Shown piece by piece: positions 1 through 8,577 of a DNA stretch of 39,776 nucleotides. Source of the DNA: Actinomycetes bacterium (GTDB taxonomy: Bacteria > Actinomycetota > Acidimicrobiia > Acidimicrobiales > RAAP-2); contig JAJYXE010000038.1 in assembly GCA_021791145.1 (NCBI GenBank), forward strand, positions 1-39,776. The letters are read 5' to 3'. The notes beneath the pieces are model-generated. The model was not told where the DNA came from. It saw only the letters and a list, made by a program, of their open reading frames with translations, and ran no database searches. The position numbers and the translations under genes are program-made. Positions within the stretch are counted from its first letter, which is position 1; each line of letters starts with the position of its first letter.

Positions 1-1113
1 GCCGCGCCGCTCGGCACCGCGCCCTTCGGGCGCTCCTTCGAGCTGGGCTGGACGAGGACGTCGTACTCGGGCATCACGGCGCTCGTCCACGGCGGTCCGG
101 ACGCAGAGGGCGCAGAGGGCGCAGAGAACGATCACGAGGACCTCGGGACGATCGACGAGCCGCTCGCCGGAGCGCCGGCCGGCACCGGCGCGGGCGCGGC
201 CGGCGGCGTTTGGGACGGCTGGGACGGCCCGGACGGCGCGGGAGAGCCCTCGATGCGCGACGTCCGATCGCTGTGGTCGGACCTGCCGAGCGGCACCGGC
301 ATCGGCACCTTCGTCCACCGCGTGCTCGAGCGGATCGACTTCACGGCTCCGGACCTCGAGGGGGAGATCGCACGGCGGATCAGTGGGTCGGGCACGCCGC
401 CCCTCGAGGCGTCCGCGCCGCTGGAGCCGCTCGTCGCTGCGCTGCGGGCGTCGATCACCACGCCGCTCGGACCGCTTCCCGGCGGGATCAGCCTGGCCCA
501 GATCGGACGGGCCGACCGGATCGACGAGATGGGCTTCGAGCTGCCGCTGGCCGGCGGAGACCGGCCGGGCGCAGCGAGAGGCGTCTCGACGAGAGACATG
601 GCCCGGCTGTTCGAGCTCCACGAGGCCGCGGGGTCAAAGAACGCGCTGGCGGGCTACGCGCAGCGGCTGCGGGACCCGCTCCTCGAGACGGGCCTGCGCG
701 GCTATCTGACCGGAAGCCTCGACCTCGTCTTCCGGACGCCGACGCAGCACCGTGGGGACGGCGGCACCTGGCGGTACTTCGTCGCCGACTACAAGACGAA
801 CCGGCTGGGCCCCGATGACGAGGTGCTCTCCGCCTGGCACTACCGGCCTGCGGCGCTCCGGGCAGAGATGCTCAGGATGCACTATCCGCTCCAGGCGATC
901 CTCTACCTGGTCGCCTTGCATCGCTACCTGCGCTGGCGGCTCCGGGACTACGACCCGGAGGTGCACCTGGGGGGTGTCCTCTACCTCTTCCTCCGCGGGA
1001 TGTCGGGGCCCGGGACGCCGGCGGTCGACGGCACGCCCTGCGGCGTGTTCTCCTGGCGCCCGCCCGCCGCGCTCGTGACCGGGATGTCGGAGCTTTTCGA
1101 GGCGGAGTCGTGA
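1..1113 (+). CDS. recB: RecB, exodeoxyribonuclease V beta subunit (C-terminal part, 5' truncated)
   Basis: The frame is open from the first base of the window, so the start lies upstream. What remains is the end of the helicase region (W-T-R-T-S-Y-S-G, typical of RecB) and the whole C-terminal nuclease domain. The nuclease part shows the entry helix G-T-F-V-H-R-V-L-E, the metal-binding stretch G-S-L-D-L-V-F, and the catalytic D-Y-K-T-N motif, followed by a Y-P-L-Q-A-I-L-Y helix. RecB is the 3'-5' helicase and nuclease subunit of RecBCD, which processes double-strand breaks. A low-complexity linker (Ala/Gly/Asp-rich, including three 9-bp repeats at 103-129) joins helicase and nuclease parts. 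The TGA stop overlaps the GTG of recD, so the two are translationally coupled. recC is probably upstream, outside the window. Confidence 0.93.
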   Translation, partial: AAPLGTAPFGRSFELGWTRTSYSGITALVHGGPDAEGAEGAENDHEDLGTIDEPLAGAPAGTGAGAAGGVWDGWDGPDGAGEPSMRDVRSLWSDLPSGTGIGTFVHRVLERIDFTAPDLEGEIARRISGSGTPPLEASAPLEPLVAALRASITTPLGPLPGGISLAQIGRADRIDEMGFELPLAGGDRPGAARGVSTRDMARLFELHEAAGSKNALAGYAQRLRDPLLETGLRGYLTGSLDLVFRTPTQHRGDGGTWRYFVADYKTNRLGPDDEVLSAWHYRPAALRAEMLRMHYPLQAILYLVALHRYLRWRLRDYDPEVHLGGVLYLFLRGMSGPGTPAVDGTPCGVFSWRPPAALVTGMSELFEAES

Positions 1114-3029
1114 CCGAGGCACTCGACGCGACCCTCGTGCTCGGGCTCCCGGCAGGCTCGTTGCTCCGTGTCTTCAACCGTGCCGGCGTGCTCGCGCCGG
1201 CCGACGTCCACGTCGCCCGGCGGCTGGGCATCCTCGGGGGGGACGACGACGAGCTGGTGGCGCTGGCCGCGGCGTTCGCGGTCCGGGCTCCGCGTCTCGG
1301 GCACATCCGAGCGGACCTCCGCTCGTTGAGGACAGTCGCAGAGAGCGAAGGGGAGGAGGAGACAGACCTGGACGACTTGCCGTGGCCCGACCCGGACACG
1401 TGGCTCTCCAAGGTCGCGGCGAGCCCCCTCGTGGCGGTCGGCGAGGAGGATGCGAGGGTCGCGCCGCTCCGCCTGATCGGCACCGCGCTGTACCTCGACC
1501 GGTTCTGGCGCGACGAACGGGAGGTGGCGGCCCAACTGGTGGCACGCGTGGGGTCGCAGCCCTCAGCGCCGGCCGGACGACCGACCGACGGCCTGTGGCT
1601 GGCGGCGGCGGTCGGGCGTCTGTTCCCGAGCGACGCCGACCCCGAGCAGCGCTGGGCGGTCGCCGTGGCTGCGCTGCGGGGCCTCGTGGTCATCGTCGGC
1701 GGCCCCGGGACCGGAAAGACCACGACCGTGGCGAAGCTCATCGGCCTGTTGGGCGAACAGGCGTCCGCGGCCGGTTCGGAGCTGCCGCTCGTCGCTCTCG
1801 CCGCCCCGACCGGCAAGGCGGCGAACCGCATGCAGGAAGCGGTGCGCGCCGCCGCCGAGGAGCTCGACCTCAGCCCAGCGGTCCTCGGGCAATTGCGCAG
1901 TCTCCACGCGTCGACGCTGCACCGCTTGCTGCGACCACGGCCCGACAACGCGAGCCGGTTCCGCTACGACCGCCGCAACCGCCTCCCCCACGACGTCGTG
2001 ATCGTGGACGAGGCGTCGATGCTGTCGTTGTGGCTCATGGCTCGCCTCGTGGAAGCCGTGCGCCACGACGCACGGCTCGTGCTCGTCGGCGACGCACAGC
2101 AGCTCTCGTCGGTGGAAGCCGGAGCCGTGCTCGGCGACATCGTGGGACCAGCGTCCAGCCGTTCGCGGACGCGCGCCTCGTTCGGCGCGCAGCTGGAGGC
2201 GATGACCGGGGTGAGGCTCTCTCCCGAGCTCACCGTGCCCACCGGGCCGGCGATCGGCGACGGGATCGTCGTGCTGAGGACCAACCACCGCTTCTCAGGG
2301 GCGCTCGCCGACCTCGCAGAAGCGATCCGGCGCGGCGACCCCGACGCGGCCCTCGACACGCTCAGCGCCGGTGAAGAGGGCACGGGGCTCCAATGGCTGC
2401 AAGCCGACCCCGCCGAGGCCGACCCCGAGCAGCTCGAACCGCTCCACCGTCTCGCAACCAGCTCGGGTTCCCTGGTGGTCGAGGCGGCGAGAGCTGGAGA
2501 TGGCGGCGCAGCGCTCGCCGCCCTCGCGAGCTGGCGGATCCTGTGCGCGCACCGACGCGGGCCCGCGGGCGTGGCCATCTGGAACGCTCGGGTCCGTCAG
2601 TGGCTGGAACGCGCGATCGACGACTACTCGACGGCCGACGAGTGGTACGTCGGACGGCCCGTCGTGGTCACGGCCAACGACTACGGTCTTCGGCTCTTCA
2701 ACGGGGACACCGGCGTTCTCGTTGCCCGGGGGTCGGCGGGCCTCACGGCCGCGTTCGAGCGGACCGCGGTCAGCCCGTCACGGTTGTCGCGGGTCGAGAC
2801 GGCCTACGCGATGACGGTCCACAAAGCCCAGGGCTCCGAGTTCGACCACGTGGCCGTGGTGCTTCCCCGGCCGGCGTCCCGGATCCTCACCCGTGAGCTG
2901 CTCTACACCGCGGTGACCCGCGCCAAGCGCCAGCTGCTCCTCGCCGGCACGGAAGAGGCCGTGAGGAGGGCCATCGGCCGGCCGATCGCCAGGGCTTCGG
3001 GGCTCACGGACCGCCTGTGGAGATGCTGA
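1110..3029 (+). CDS. recD: RecD, exodeoxyribonuclease V alpha subunit (5'-3' helicase)
   Basis: This is a complete 639-residue superfamily 1B helicase, the usual length for RecD. The Walker A motif G-G-P-G-T-G-K-T-T lies near residues 197-205 and Walker B V-I-V-D-E-A-S-M-L follows about 100 residues later. The C-terminal 2B domain has V-H-K-A-Q-G-S-E-F and A-V-T-R-A-K, diagnostic for RecD/TraA-type helicases. It is the fast 5'-3' motor of the RecBCD complex. The GTG start at 1110 overlaps the recB stop by four bases, and a purine-rich GAGGCGGAG lies just upstream. The N-terminal domain is variable and acidic, as is usual. Function is confident from the motifs and the recB neighbour. Confidence 0.95.
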   Translation: MTEALDATLVLGLPAGSLLRVFNRAGVLAPADVHVARRLGILGGDDDELVALAAAFAVRAPRLGHIRADLRSLRTVAESEGEEETDLDDLPWPDPDTWLSKVAASPLVAVGEEDARVAPLRLIGTALYLDRFWRDEREVAAQLVARVGSQPSAPAGRPTDGLWLAAAVGRLFPSDADPEQRWAVAVAALRGLVVIVGGPGTGKTTTVAKLIGLLGEQASAAGSELPLVALAAPTGKAANRMQEAVRAAAEELDLSPAVLGQLRSLHASTLHRLLRPRPDNASRFRYDRRNRLPHDVVIVDEASMLSLWLMARLVEAVRHDARLVLVGDAQQLSSVEAGAVLGDIVGPASSRSRTRASFGAQLEAMTGVRLSPELTVPTGPAIGDGIVVLRTNHRFSGALADLAEAIRRGDPDAALDTLSAGEEGTGLQWLQADPAEADPEQLEPLHRLATSSGSLVVEAARAGDGGAALAALASWRILCAHRRGPAGVAIWNARVRQWLERAIDDYSTADEWYVGRPVVVTANDYGLRLFNGDTGVLVARGSAGLTAAFERTAVSPSRLSRVETAYAMTVHKAQGSEFDHVAVVLPRPASRILTRELLYTAVTRAKRQLLLAGTEEAVRRAIGRPIARASGLTDRLWRC

Positions 3030-3033
3030 ACGC

Positions 3034-3055
3034 AGGCTCGGGCAGGCCCGTGCCT
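3034..3055. terminator. Candidate bidirectional terminator hairpin between recD and SBP1
   Basis: The gap between the converging recD and SBP1 genes is only 36 bp. It holds the imperfect inverted repeat AGGC-T-CGGGC / GCCCG-T-GCCT with a very short loop. There is no clear T-tract, so this is a structural guess rather than a textbook terminator. Confidence 0.35.
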
Positions 3056-3065
3056 CGCGACCTGC

Positions 3066-4973
3066 CTACTTCCAGTGGAATGTCGCAGGTGTGTTGTCGT
3101 CCAGCGGGCTGAGCGCAGGGTGCGTGATTCCCTTGTGGACCTCGGCGACTGTGACCAGGGCAGGCTGGAAGATGTCGGGCAGCTGCTTCGCGATCAGGTT
3201 CTCGTACTTCGTGAGGCTCTCTGTGGTCGTGATGGTCTGCCTGATCAGCCTGTTCGCAGTCGGTGTTGTGAAGCTCGGATAGTTGGACCCGGCGCCCTTG
3301 GCGAAGAGCTCTTCTCCGCTCGGGTAGTGGTCTGGTGTGTAGGACCACGCGAAGCCCGCCGCGGCGAGCTGCCACGGGCAGCCGTGCGGGCAGGGCACCA
3401 CGCTGCCGGCGATCGCGTCGAACGACTCGCTGATGAGCCGCATTTGGATACCTGCCTGCTCCCAGCTCGACTGCTCGGCGACCGTGACGTCCTTGAGCGA
3501 CGTTGTCCCCGACGCGTACAGCAGTGTGAAGGCGAGCTTCGTACCTGCCTTGATCCCGGCACCGCAGTGTCCGGGGCCCTTGCCCGGCCTCGTGCACGTG
3601 CTCACCCCGCCGGGAACCACCTTCCAGCCGTGGGAGCGGAGCAGCGCCCGTGCGTGCGCGGGGTCGTAGGGGTACGGGTTCGACGCTTCATAGGAGGACG
3701 AGAACGGATTGTGCGGCCACACCGGCACCGGTCCGTAATCGGGCACGCCGTAGCCCTTCTCCAGCCGGTCGATGTAGAGCTTCTGTGTGACGAGCGACTG
3801 GAGCGCCTGACGGACGTACAGCTGGCGGAAGAGGGCTCCGGCGGTCCCCGCGTGGCTGGTCGACCGCTCGTTCTCCAAGATGGCGTTGAAGCCCCACAGG
3901 TAGACGGGCTCGAGCGTGAATGTCGCCGCGAGCCGAGGGTTGTTCTTTCCCGGTACGAGTGTCTGTGTCGGCCGGGACGGCGCAATGGCGGGCGATGTGA
4001 TCTCTGTACGCGGGATGTAGTAGCTCACGTCGACTGTGCCCGAGATCAGCGCGTCGAACTCGGCTGTCGCAGACGTGAAGGGCTTCTCCACGAACCGCTT
4101 GTAGGTCGGCTTGTTCGGCCCGGAGTACGAGGGGTTCGGCACCATCACGACAGGAGCTGTCGGGCCGAAGGACTTGAGCCTCCAGGGACCGTCGACGACC
4201 TGCCAGAGCGGGTTCGTCGCGTAGGTGGGGAGGGCGTCGATGGTTGTCTTGGGCTTTGTCGGGTTGAAGCCCGACTGCCTGGACAAGAAGTCGTACACCG
4301 CCTTGCATGCAGCATTCGCCGTGCCGTAGCGCGCCGTCGCGCAATGGGAGGAGCCCGGAGCCGCCTTGGGGGACGCGCGTGTCCAGTCGAGCGGGAGCGG
4401 CGTGATCTGCGAAAGCTCGTTGTAGAGCAGCCAGTGGCTGTTGAACGTCCGGTCGAAGGTGATCGTGAACTTGGTGGGGCTGATGACCGTGAAGCTCTTC
4501 ACGCTTGTCGGCATCGAGAGGCCACCGGGGAACCAGCCTGCGTAGCCTGTGGGCTTCTGGTGCCAGATGTTCATCCAGAAGAGCACGTCTGTGGCGGTGA
4601 CGTTGGCGCCGTCCGACCACCTGTACGGCTTCAAGGTGATGGTGACCGTCTTGCCGCCGTTCGAGGTGACCGGGACGTCGGCGAGCGAGAGCCTGGTGTT
4701 CAGGATCGGCTTCGCCCCTGTCCCGAACCAGTAGAGCGGGCGGAACATGTAGTACTGGAACTCGGGGATGTTCGGGACGGTGAAGTACGCGGATGTCATG
4801 AACGGGAAGATGTAGTTGGGGGACTGCCCGGGCTTCTCCGCCCAGGTGATCGTCGACTTTGTGACCGACGCCGACGCCGCCGGGGACCCCGGGATCGTGA
4901 GGCCCATCGTGATCGCTGCACCCATGACGAGCGCGACGGTCAAGCCGCGCACCCTCCTCCTCGCGTTCTGCAT
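3066..4973 (-). CDS. ABC transporter substrate-binding protein, peptide/nickel family (SBP1)
   Basis: This 635-residue protein resembles family 5 extracellular solute-binding proteins (oligopeptide/nickel type). The ATG at 4973 is chosen over an upstream in-frame start because a strong GAGGAGGGGAG ribosome site precedes it and a signal peptide begins there: basic Q-N-A-R-R-R, a hydrophobic core, then an A-S-A-type cleavage site. No lipobox cysteine is seen, which is unusual for a monoderm binding protein. Later regions include R-W-S-D-G-A near the N-terminal lobe and S-Y-S-G-P-N-K-P-T. It is clearly paralogous to the SBP at 19926-21815, sharing long identical segments. No permease or ATPase gene is adjacent, so it is an orphan binding protein. 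Threonine is often encoded by ACA, unlike in the neighbouring enzymes. Ligand unknown. Confidence 0.85.
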   Translation of the reverse strand: MQNARRRVRGLTVALVMGAAITMGLTIPGSPAASASVTKSTITWAEKPGQSPNYIFPFMTSAYFTVPNIPEFQYYMFRPLYWFGTGAKPILNTRLSLADVPVTSNGGKTVTITLKPYRWSDGANVTATDVLFWMNIWHQKPTGYAGWFPGGLSMPTSVKSFTVISPTKFTITFDRTFNSHWLLYNELSQITPLPLDWTRASPKAAPGSSHCATARYGTANAACKAVYDFLSRQSGFNPTKPKTTIDALPTYATNPLWQVVDGPWRLKSFGPTAPVVMVPNPSYSGPNKPTYKRFVEKPFTSATAEFDALISGTVDVSYYIPRTEITSPAIAPSRPTQTLVPGKNNPRLAATFTLEPVYLWGFNAILENERSTSHAGTAGALFRQLYVRQALQSLVTQKLYIDRLEKGYGVPDYGPVPVWPHNPFSSSYEASNPYPYDPAHARALLRSHGWKVVPGGVSTCTRPGKGPGHCGAGIKAGTKLAFTLLYASGTTSLKDVTVAEQSSWEQAGIQMRLISESFDAIAGSVVPCPHGCPWQLAAAGFAWSYTPDHYPSGEELFAKGAGSNYPSFTTPTANRLIRQTITTTESLTKYENLIAKQLPDIFQPALVTVAEVHKGITHPALSPLDDNTPATFHWK

Positions 4974-5121
4974 GCCGCTCCCCTCCTCGGTCTCATCGGT
5001 CCGGCGGCTGCACAGATGCAAGCCGACGCTGCGCACAGCCCTTCGTCACGTCACCTTCGAAGGCTCGCCTGCACGAGCTTGCCTTCACGTGCTCGGCGCA
5101 CACCGTCGCCAGAGCGCCCTC

Positions 5122-5127
5122 ACCATA
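5122..5127 (-). promoter_or_regulatory. Possible -10 element upstream of SBP1
   Basis: On the minus strand the sequence reads TATGGT, which fits the TANNNT actinobacterial -10 pattern, about 150 bp upstream of the SBP1 start. The matching -35 (TTCGTG, 18 bp away) is weak. Otherwise I see only a short CCTTCGAAGG palindrome (5054-5063) in this 246-bp gap. Confidence 0.2.
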
Positions 5128-5219
5128 CTTCGGCGCTCGCCCGGCCACGAAGCGGCCCGCCGCACCCTGGCCACGCGGCCTCGGACCACCTCGGCGCCGA
5201 CCCCGAGCCGACCCCGAGC

Positions 5220-6200
5220 TCAGTCGTGCTCCGCCAGGAAGGACGCGACCGCAGCCATGTAGGTGTCCCGCTGCTCCCAGAAGGCGAGGTGGGACGCGTC
5301 TTCGACGAGGACCTGGCGGACGTCGGGGATGCCCGCCGTGAGGGCCTCCTGCAAGGCCGGGGTCGCTTCGTCGTAGCGTCCCGAGATGACGAGCACGGGC
5401 ACGTCGATCTCCCCCAGGCGGTCGAGCGCCTGCCAGTCCTTGAACGATCCGATCACGTGGAATTCCGACGGGCCGTTCGTCGTGCGGTAGACGGTCGGAT
5501 CCTCCTCGATGGCCTTCATCGAGCGCAGGAACTCCTCCGGCCAAGGGTCGAGCCGGCACACGTGGCGCCGGTAGAAGACCTCGCACGCCGCGGCGTACGC
5601 GGGGTCGTCGGTCGTCCCGGCGAGCTCGTGGCGGCGCAAGGTCGCCTCGACCTCCTCTGGAAGCTCGGCACGCAGCTTGTCCGCCTCCTTCACGAAGTCC
5701 GGAAAGGAGGCTGCCGTGTTCGAAAGGACCACGGAGCGCAGCCCGGGAGGGTGGGTGAGCGCGTGCTCCTGCGCGAGGAACCCTCCCCAGCTCTGGCCGA
5801 GGACGTGGTACCGGTGTCCGATGCCGAGCTCGTCCACGAGGCTCGCGAGCTGCCGGACGAACAGATCGACCGTGTAGAACTCTGCGCCGCGCTCGGGGAA
5901 GTGGGTCGAGCGACCGTTCCCGATCTGGTCGTAGAAGACGACGGCCCTGCCGTAGCGGGCGAGGTCGGCCATCGCCAGCAGGTAGTCGTGCGTGGCACCT
6001 GGGCCGCCGTGGAGCGTGACCAGCGGCGCGGGGCCGTGGTCCTCCCGGGCCGCGTCCAGATCGCCCACGACCCCGTACCAGGTACGCGCGTCCCCGAAGC
6101 GCAGCGTGCCCTCCGCGTCGAACGGGTGCTGCAGGTCCCGCTTCTGCACGTCGGTCGGTCCCTCTCCTGTCGGCTCGGACGGCATCGAACGGCCGGTCAT
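5220..6200 (-). CDS. Proline iminopeptidase-like alpha/beta hydrolase (S33 family)
   Basis: This is an alpha/beta hydrolase of the proline iminopeptidase/tricorn factor F1 type, expected to remove N-terminal residues from short peptides in the cytoplasm. The oxyanion motif H-G-G-P-G and the nucleophile elbow G-Q-S-W-G-G (Ser about residue 137) are both present. So are a late S-G-R-Y-D-E (acid) and D-A-S-H-L (His), giving a complete triad. The region F-G-D-A-R-T-W-Y near the N-terminus is typical of the family. The start is uncertain: the ATG at 6200 gives the longest product 13 bp after the PPOX gene, while ATG 6185 or GTG 6149 (with AGGAGAGGG 11 bases upstream) would also work. It probably forms a two-gene unit with the PPOX gene. 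Confidence 0.85.
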   Translation of the reverse strand: MTGRSMPSEPTGEGPTDVQKRDLQHPFDAEGTLRFGDARTWYGVVGDLDAAREDHGPAPLVTLHGGPGATHDYLLAMADLARYGRAVVFYDQIGNGRSTHFPERGAEFYTVDLFVRQLASLVDELGIGHRYHVLGQSWGGFLAQEHALTHPPGLRSVVLSNTAASFPDFVKEADKLRAELPEEVEATLRRHELAGTTDDPAYAAACEVFYRRHVCRLDPWPEEFLRSMKAIEEDPTVYRTTNGPSEFHVIGSFKDWQALDRLGEIDVPVLVISGRYDEATPALQEALTAGIPDVRQVLVEDASHLAFWEQRDTYMAAVASFLAEHD

Positions 6201-6213
6201 GACGCGAGGAACG

Positions 6214-6627
6214 CTACTCGACCATGACGGAACTGCTCCGGATCCGCTGGTGCACGGGCCTGATCCGCAGCAACACCCGCTCCGAGACGATCCGGGCGGG
6301 ATCGAACGGCGTGCCCAAGTACTTCCGGGCGAGCCGGTCGATGTGCTCGCGCGCGTCGCGACCAAAGACGTGCTCGTCGACCTGCCCCTGCACGGACGCG
6401 TAGTGCCCGGGATCCTCGTGGTCGACGATGAGGAGGTGGACGCTCGGATTGCGGCACACGTTGCGGTACTTGAGGCGGTGCCGTTCGGTGTTCACGAGCA
6501 GCCGGTCGGCATCGGCGTCGACCCACACGAGGCTCCCGACGGGGCGCCCGCCGGGAAGGATCGTCGAGAAGCTCGCGAAGTTCGTCCCTTTCGCGAGCTC
6601 GAGCACCTCTTCGTCCACGACCCCCAT
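6214..6627 (-). CDS. PPOX-class oxidoreductase (pyridoxamine 5'-phosphate oxidase-like, probable F420/FMN enzyme)
   Basis: The protein has 137 residues, the usual size of the small split-barrel flavin/deazaflavin enzymes of actinobacteria (Rv1155-like). The segment running from F-A-S-F-S-T-I through G-S-L-V-W-V-D to L-L-V-N-T and K-Y-R-N-V-C-R-N-P is the characteristic first half of the barrel. It also has the conserved G-Q-V-D strand. The ATG at 6627 is preceded by a near-perfect GGGAGGTGGCG site, so it is preferred over longer in-frame starts such as 6702. The cofactor (F420 or FMN) and substrate cannot be told from the sequence. The next gene on the same strand begins 13 bp downstream. Confidence 0.85.
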   Translation of the reverse strand: MGVVDEEVLELAKGTNFASFSTILPGGRPVGSLVWVDADADRLLVNTERHRLKYRNVCRNPSVHLLIVDHEDPGHYASVQGQVDEHVFGRDAREHIDRLARKYLGTPFDPARIVSERVLLRIRPVHQRIRSSSVMVE

Positions 6628-6761
6628 CGCCACCTCCCTGCCTGCGCGCCCACGCTCCCCGGCCGATCGAAGTTCTAGTACGTTCGGGGCGCGAACCATC
6701 ATGGGTCCGCCTTCCGGGAGCTCCCCCACGGTCACGCCGGTTCTGCACCGCCGAGGCCGCC

Positions 6762-6833
6762 GGGCTCCCTGGACCCGCCGGGCTCCCTGGACCCGCCAAG
6801 GTCCCTGGACCCGCCAAGCTCCCTGGACCCGCC
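6762..6833. repeat. Four tandem copies of an 18-bp repeat upstream of carbonic anhydrase
   Basis: Four head-to-tail 18-bp units (6762-6779, 6780-6797, 6798-6815, 6816-6833) share the core TCCCTGGACCCGCC and differ only at the first few bases (GGGC, GGGC, AAGG, AAGC). The array ends 19 bp before the GTG of the carbonic anhydrase gene, inside the divergent spacer with the PPOX gene. Because 18 is a multiple of three, the array is open on both strands. In the carbonic anhydrase frame it would encode repeats of S-L-D-P-P-x, but no start codon lies upstream in that frame. Confidence 0.9.
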
Positions 6834-6852
6834 AAGCCTGCCAAGAGGAGAC

Positions 6853-7347
6853 GTGAGCGCCACCGACGACCTGCTGGCCAACAACGCCCGCTACGCCGCC
6901 TCGTTCCACGAGGCGGACCTCCCGGCGAGACCGGGGGCGAAAGTGGCGGTCCTCACCTGCATGGACGCGCGCCTGGACCCGGCGAGGGCGCTCGGGCTCG
7001 AGCTCGGCGACGCCCACGTGATCCGCAACGCAGGCGGCGTGGCGACCGAGGACGCCATCCGCAGCCTGGCGATCTCGCAGCGGCTGCTCGGGACCGAAGA
7101 GATCGTCTTGATCCACCACACGGGCTGCGGCATGGAGACCTTCTCGGACGACGCCCTGAAAGCCGAGATCCTGGCGGAGACCGGCATCCGGCCGAGCTTC
7201 GCGCTCGAGGCGTTCCCGAACGCCGAGGACGACCTGAGCCAGACGGCTGCACGCATCAGGGCCAGCCCGTTCGTCCCCCACAAGAACATCCGCGGCTTCC
7301 TGTACGAGATCGACAGCGGGAGGCTGCGCGAGGTGCCGCTCGGCTGA
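6853..7347 (+). CDS. Beta-class carbonic anhydrase
   Basis: The 164-residue protein matches small mycobacterial-type beta-carbonic anhydrases (Rv1284-like) in length and motifs. Zinc ligands are Cys36, His89 and Cys92 (T-C-M-D-A-R and H-H-T-G-C-G), and the Asp38-Arg40 dyad is intact. It interconverts carbon dioxide and bicarbonate in the cytoplasm, supplying carboxylases or balancing pH. The GTG start follows an AGAGGAG ribosome site. Its upstream leader holds an array of 18-bp repeats, which may affect expression; the rest of the 225-bp divergent spacer shows no convincing promoter. Confidence 0.93.
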   Translation: MSATDDLLANNARYAASFHEADLPARPGAKVAVLTCMDARLDPARALGLELGDAHVIRNAGGVATEDAIRSLAISQRLLGTEEIVLIHHTGCGMETFSDDALKAEILAETGIRPSFALEAFPNAEDDLSQTAARIRASPFVPHKNIRGFLYEIDSGRLREVPLG

Positions 7348-7447
7348 GCCCGCCCGCCGCGCGCCGCCTGGACGTGGGGGGCTCGCCCCGACAGCCACGA
7401 CGAGTCCGGCCTGCCGCGCTCGCCACGTGGCCCATCGGCTCGTTGAC

Positions 7448-7453
7448 TACTCT
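7448..7453 (+). promoter_or_regulatory. Possible -10 for a leaderless transcript of the sucrase/ferredoxin-like gene
   Basis: TACTCT fits the TANNNT pattern and lies eight bases before the ATG at 7462, so transcription would start at the start codon. No Shine-Dalgarno sequence is visible in the C-rich stretch between them, which agrees with a leaderless mRNA. The -35 region (ACGTGG) is poor. Confidence 0.3.
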
Positions 7454-7461
7454 CCCCCCAG

Positions 7462-8577
7462 ATGGTCGATCAGAGGCGCGCCCCATGCACCCTCACGACA
7501 CGCATCCCCGCGCAACCAGTCCGGTGCGCCCAGTGGGCGCGAGCCCAGCAGGTCGACCCCGTCGGCACGGCCGGGAGCTACGCCGGCTACCTGCTCGTCG
7601 AGTGGCCGCTTCCCTGGCCACGCGACGCAGGCGACGTCGAAGAGCTCCAGGCGGTGCGCGAAGCCGTGACCGGCCTCGGCCTTCGCTTCCAGCTCCTCGT
7701 CCCCGCCGCGAGCCTGGTCCGGCGCGTCACGCTGTACCGGCGTCCCGAAGGACCGTTCTCGGCGTTCGAGGGCCGTGAGGCGCACATCTGGCTGCGGCCC
7801 CAAGACACGACGGCTGCCGACGCCGCCGGGGCGGGCACCTCTGCGGCGGAGGCGATCGCTCGTGCGACCGAGCAGCTCCTCGCCGGCGGCGGCGAGCCCG
7901 TGCGCCACTGCGACGTCCTCGTGTGCTCCCACGGGAGGAGGGACCGCTGCTGCGGCTCGCTCGGCACGGCGCTGTGGAAGCAGCTCTCCGAGGCTGCGGC
8001 GGCCGGGACCTGCGATACCGGGACCGCCGAGACTGCTGAGACCGCCGGGGCCGGCGCCGCGGGCGTCCGCCTCGCGCGCACGAGCCACACCGGCGGCCAC
8101 CGGTTCGCCCCGACCTGCATCGTCCTACCGGCCGGGACGCTTTGGGGCTTCCTCGACGCGGACGCGCTGAGCCGCATCCTCCGCCGGACGGGACCACTCG
8201 ACGACCTCCTCCCCCGCTATCGGGGATGCAGCGGGCTCGGCTCGCCTGGTGCGCAGGCGCTCGAGCGTGCGGTGCTCCGGGAGGTCGGATGGCCCCTGTT
8301 CGACCAGGCGCGCAGCGTCGAGGACCTCGGCGCCGGGCGGCTCCGCCTCAGCGTGACAGGACCCACGGGCGCCGCTGCGTGGGAGGCGACGGTCCGCCCC
8401 GGACGGATGCACCCGGTGCCCGAGTGCGGCGAGCCCCTCGAGCTCGCGAAGAAGACCGAGACCGAACAGCGCGTCGAGGACTTCGCCCTCGTGACGCCGG
8501 CCGGCTCGTCGCTGCTTGCCGGGAGCAGACGGGACCGATCAGGGCGTCCGGGCGATCGCAGGGGACCCCTCGGGTGA
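7462..8577 (+). CDS. Sucrase/ferredoxin-like family protein (thioredoxin-fold Fe-S protein)
   Basis: This 371-residue protein belongs to the sucrase/ferredoxin-like family, whose members have a thioredoxin-like ferredoxin domain predicted to bind a [2Fe-2S] cluster. The family signatures are clear: A-G-Y-L-L-V-E-W-P-L-P-W near residue 45, C-S-H-G-R-R-D-R-C-C-G in the middle, and S-H-T-G-G-H-R-F-A-P-T about 50 residues later. An Ala/Thr/Glu-rich low-complexity stretch separates the last two. Its stop overlaps the GTG of glcD (GTGA at 8574-8577), making it the first gene of a four-gene unit with glycolate oxidase. That context suggests an electron-transfer partner of GlcDEF, which is inference. 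The C-terminal 40 residues are basic and not conserved-looking. Confidence 0.87.
   Translation: MVDQRRAPCTLTTRIPAQPVRCAQWARAQQVDPVGTAGSYAGYLLVEWPLPWPRDAGDVEELQAVREAVTGLGLRFQLLVPAASLVRRVTLYRRPEGPFSAFEGREAHIWLRPQDTTAADAAGAGTSAAEAIARATEQLLAGGGEPVRHCDVLVCSHGRRDRCCGSLGTALWKQLSEAAAAGTCDTGTAETAETAGAGAAGVRLARTSHTGGHRFAPTCIVLPAGTLWGFLDADALSRILRRTGPLDDLLPRYRGCSGLGSPGAQALERAVLREVGWPLFDQARSVEDLGAGRLRLSVTGPTGAAAWEATVRPGRMHPVPECGEPLELAKKTETEQRVEDFALVTPAGSSLLAGSRRDRSGRPGDRRGPLG

Noticed and set aside
3075..6227. 1050-codon plus-strand open frame
   Set aside because: It is antisense to SBP1 and the hydrolase, spans the gap between them, is Arg/Gly/Val-rich and has no recognisable motif; long antisense frames are expected at this GC content.
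6762..6833. CRISPR array
   Set aside because: The 18-bp units are directly adjacent with no spacers and there are no cas genes.
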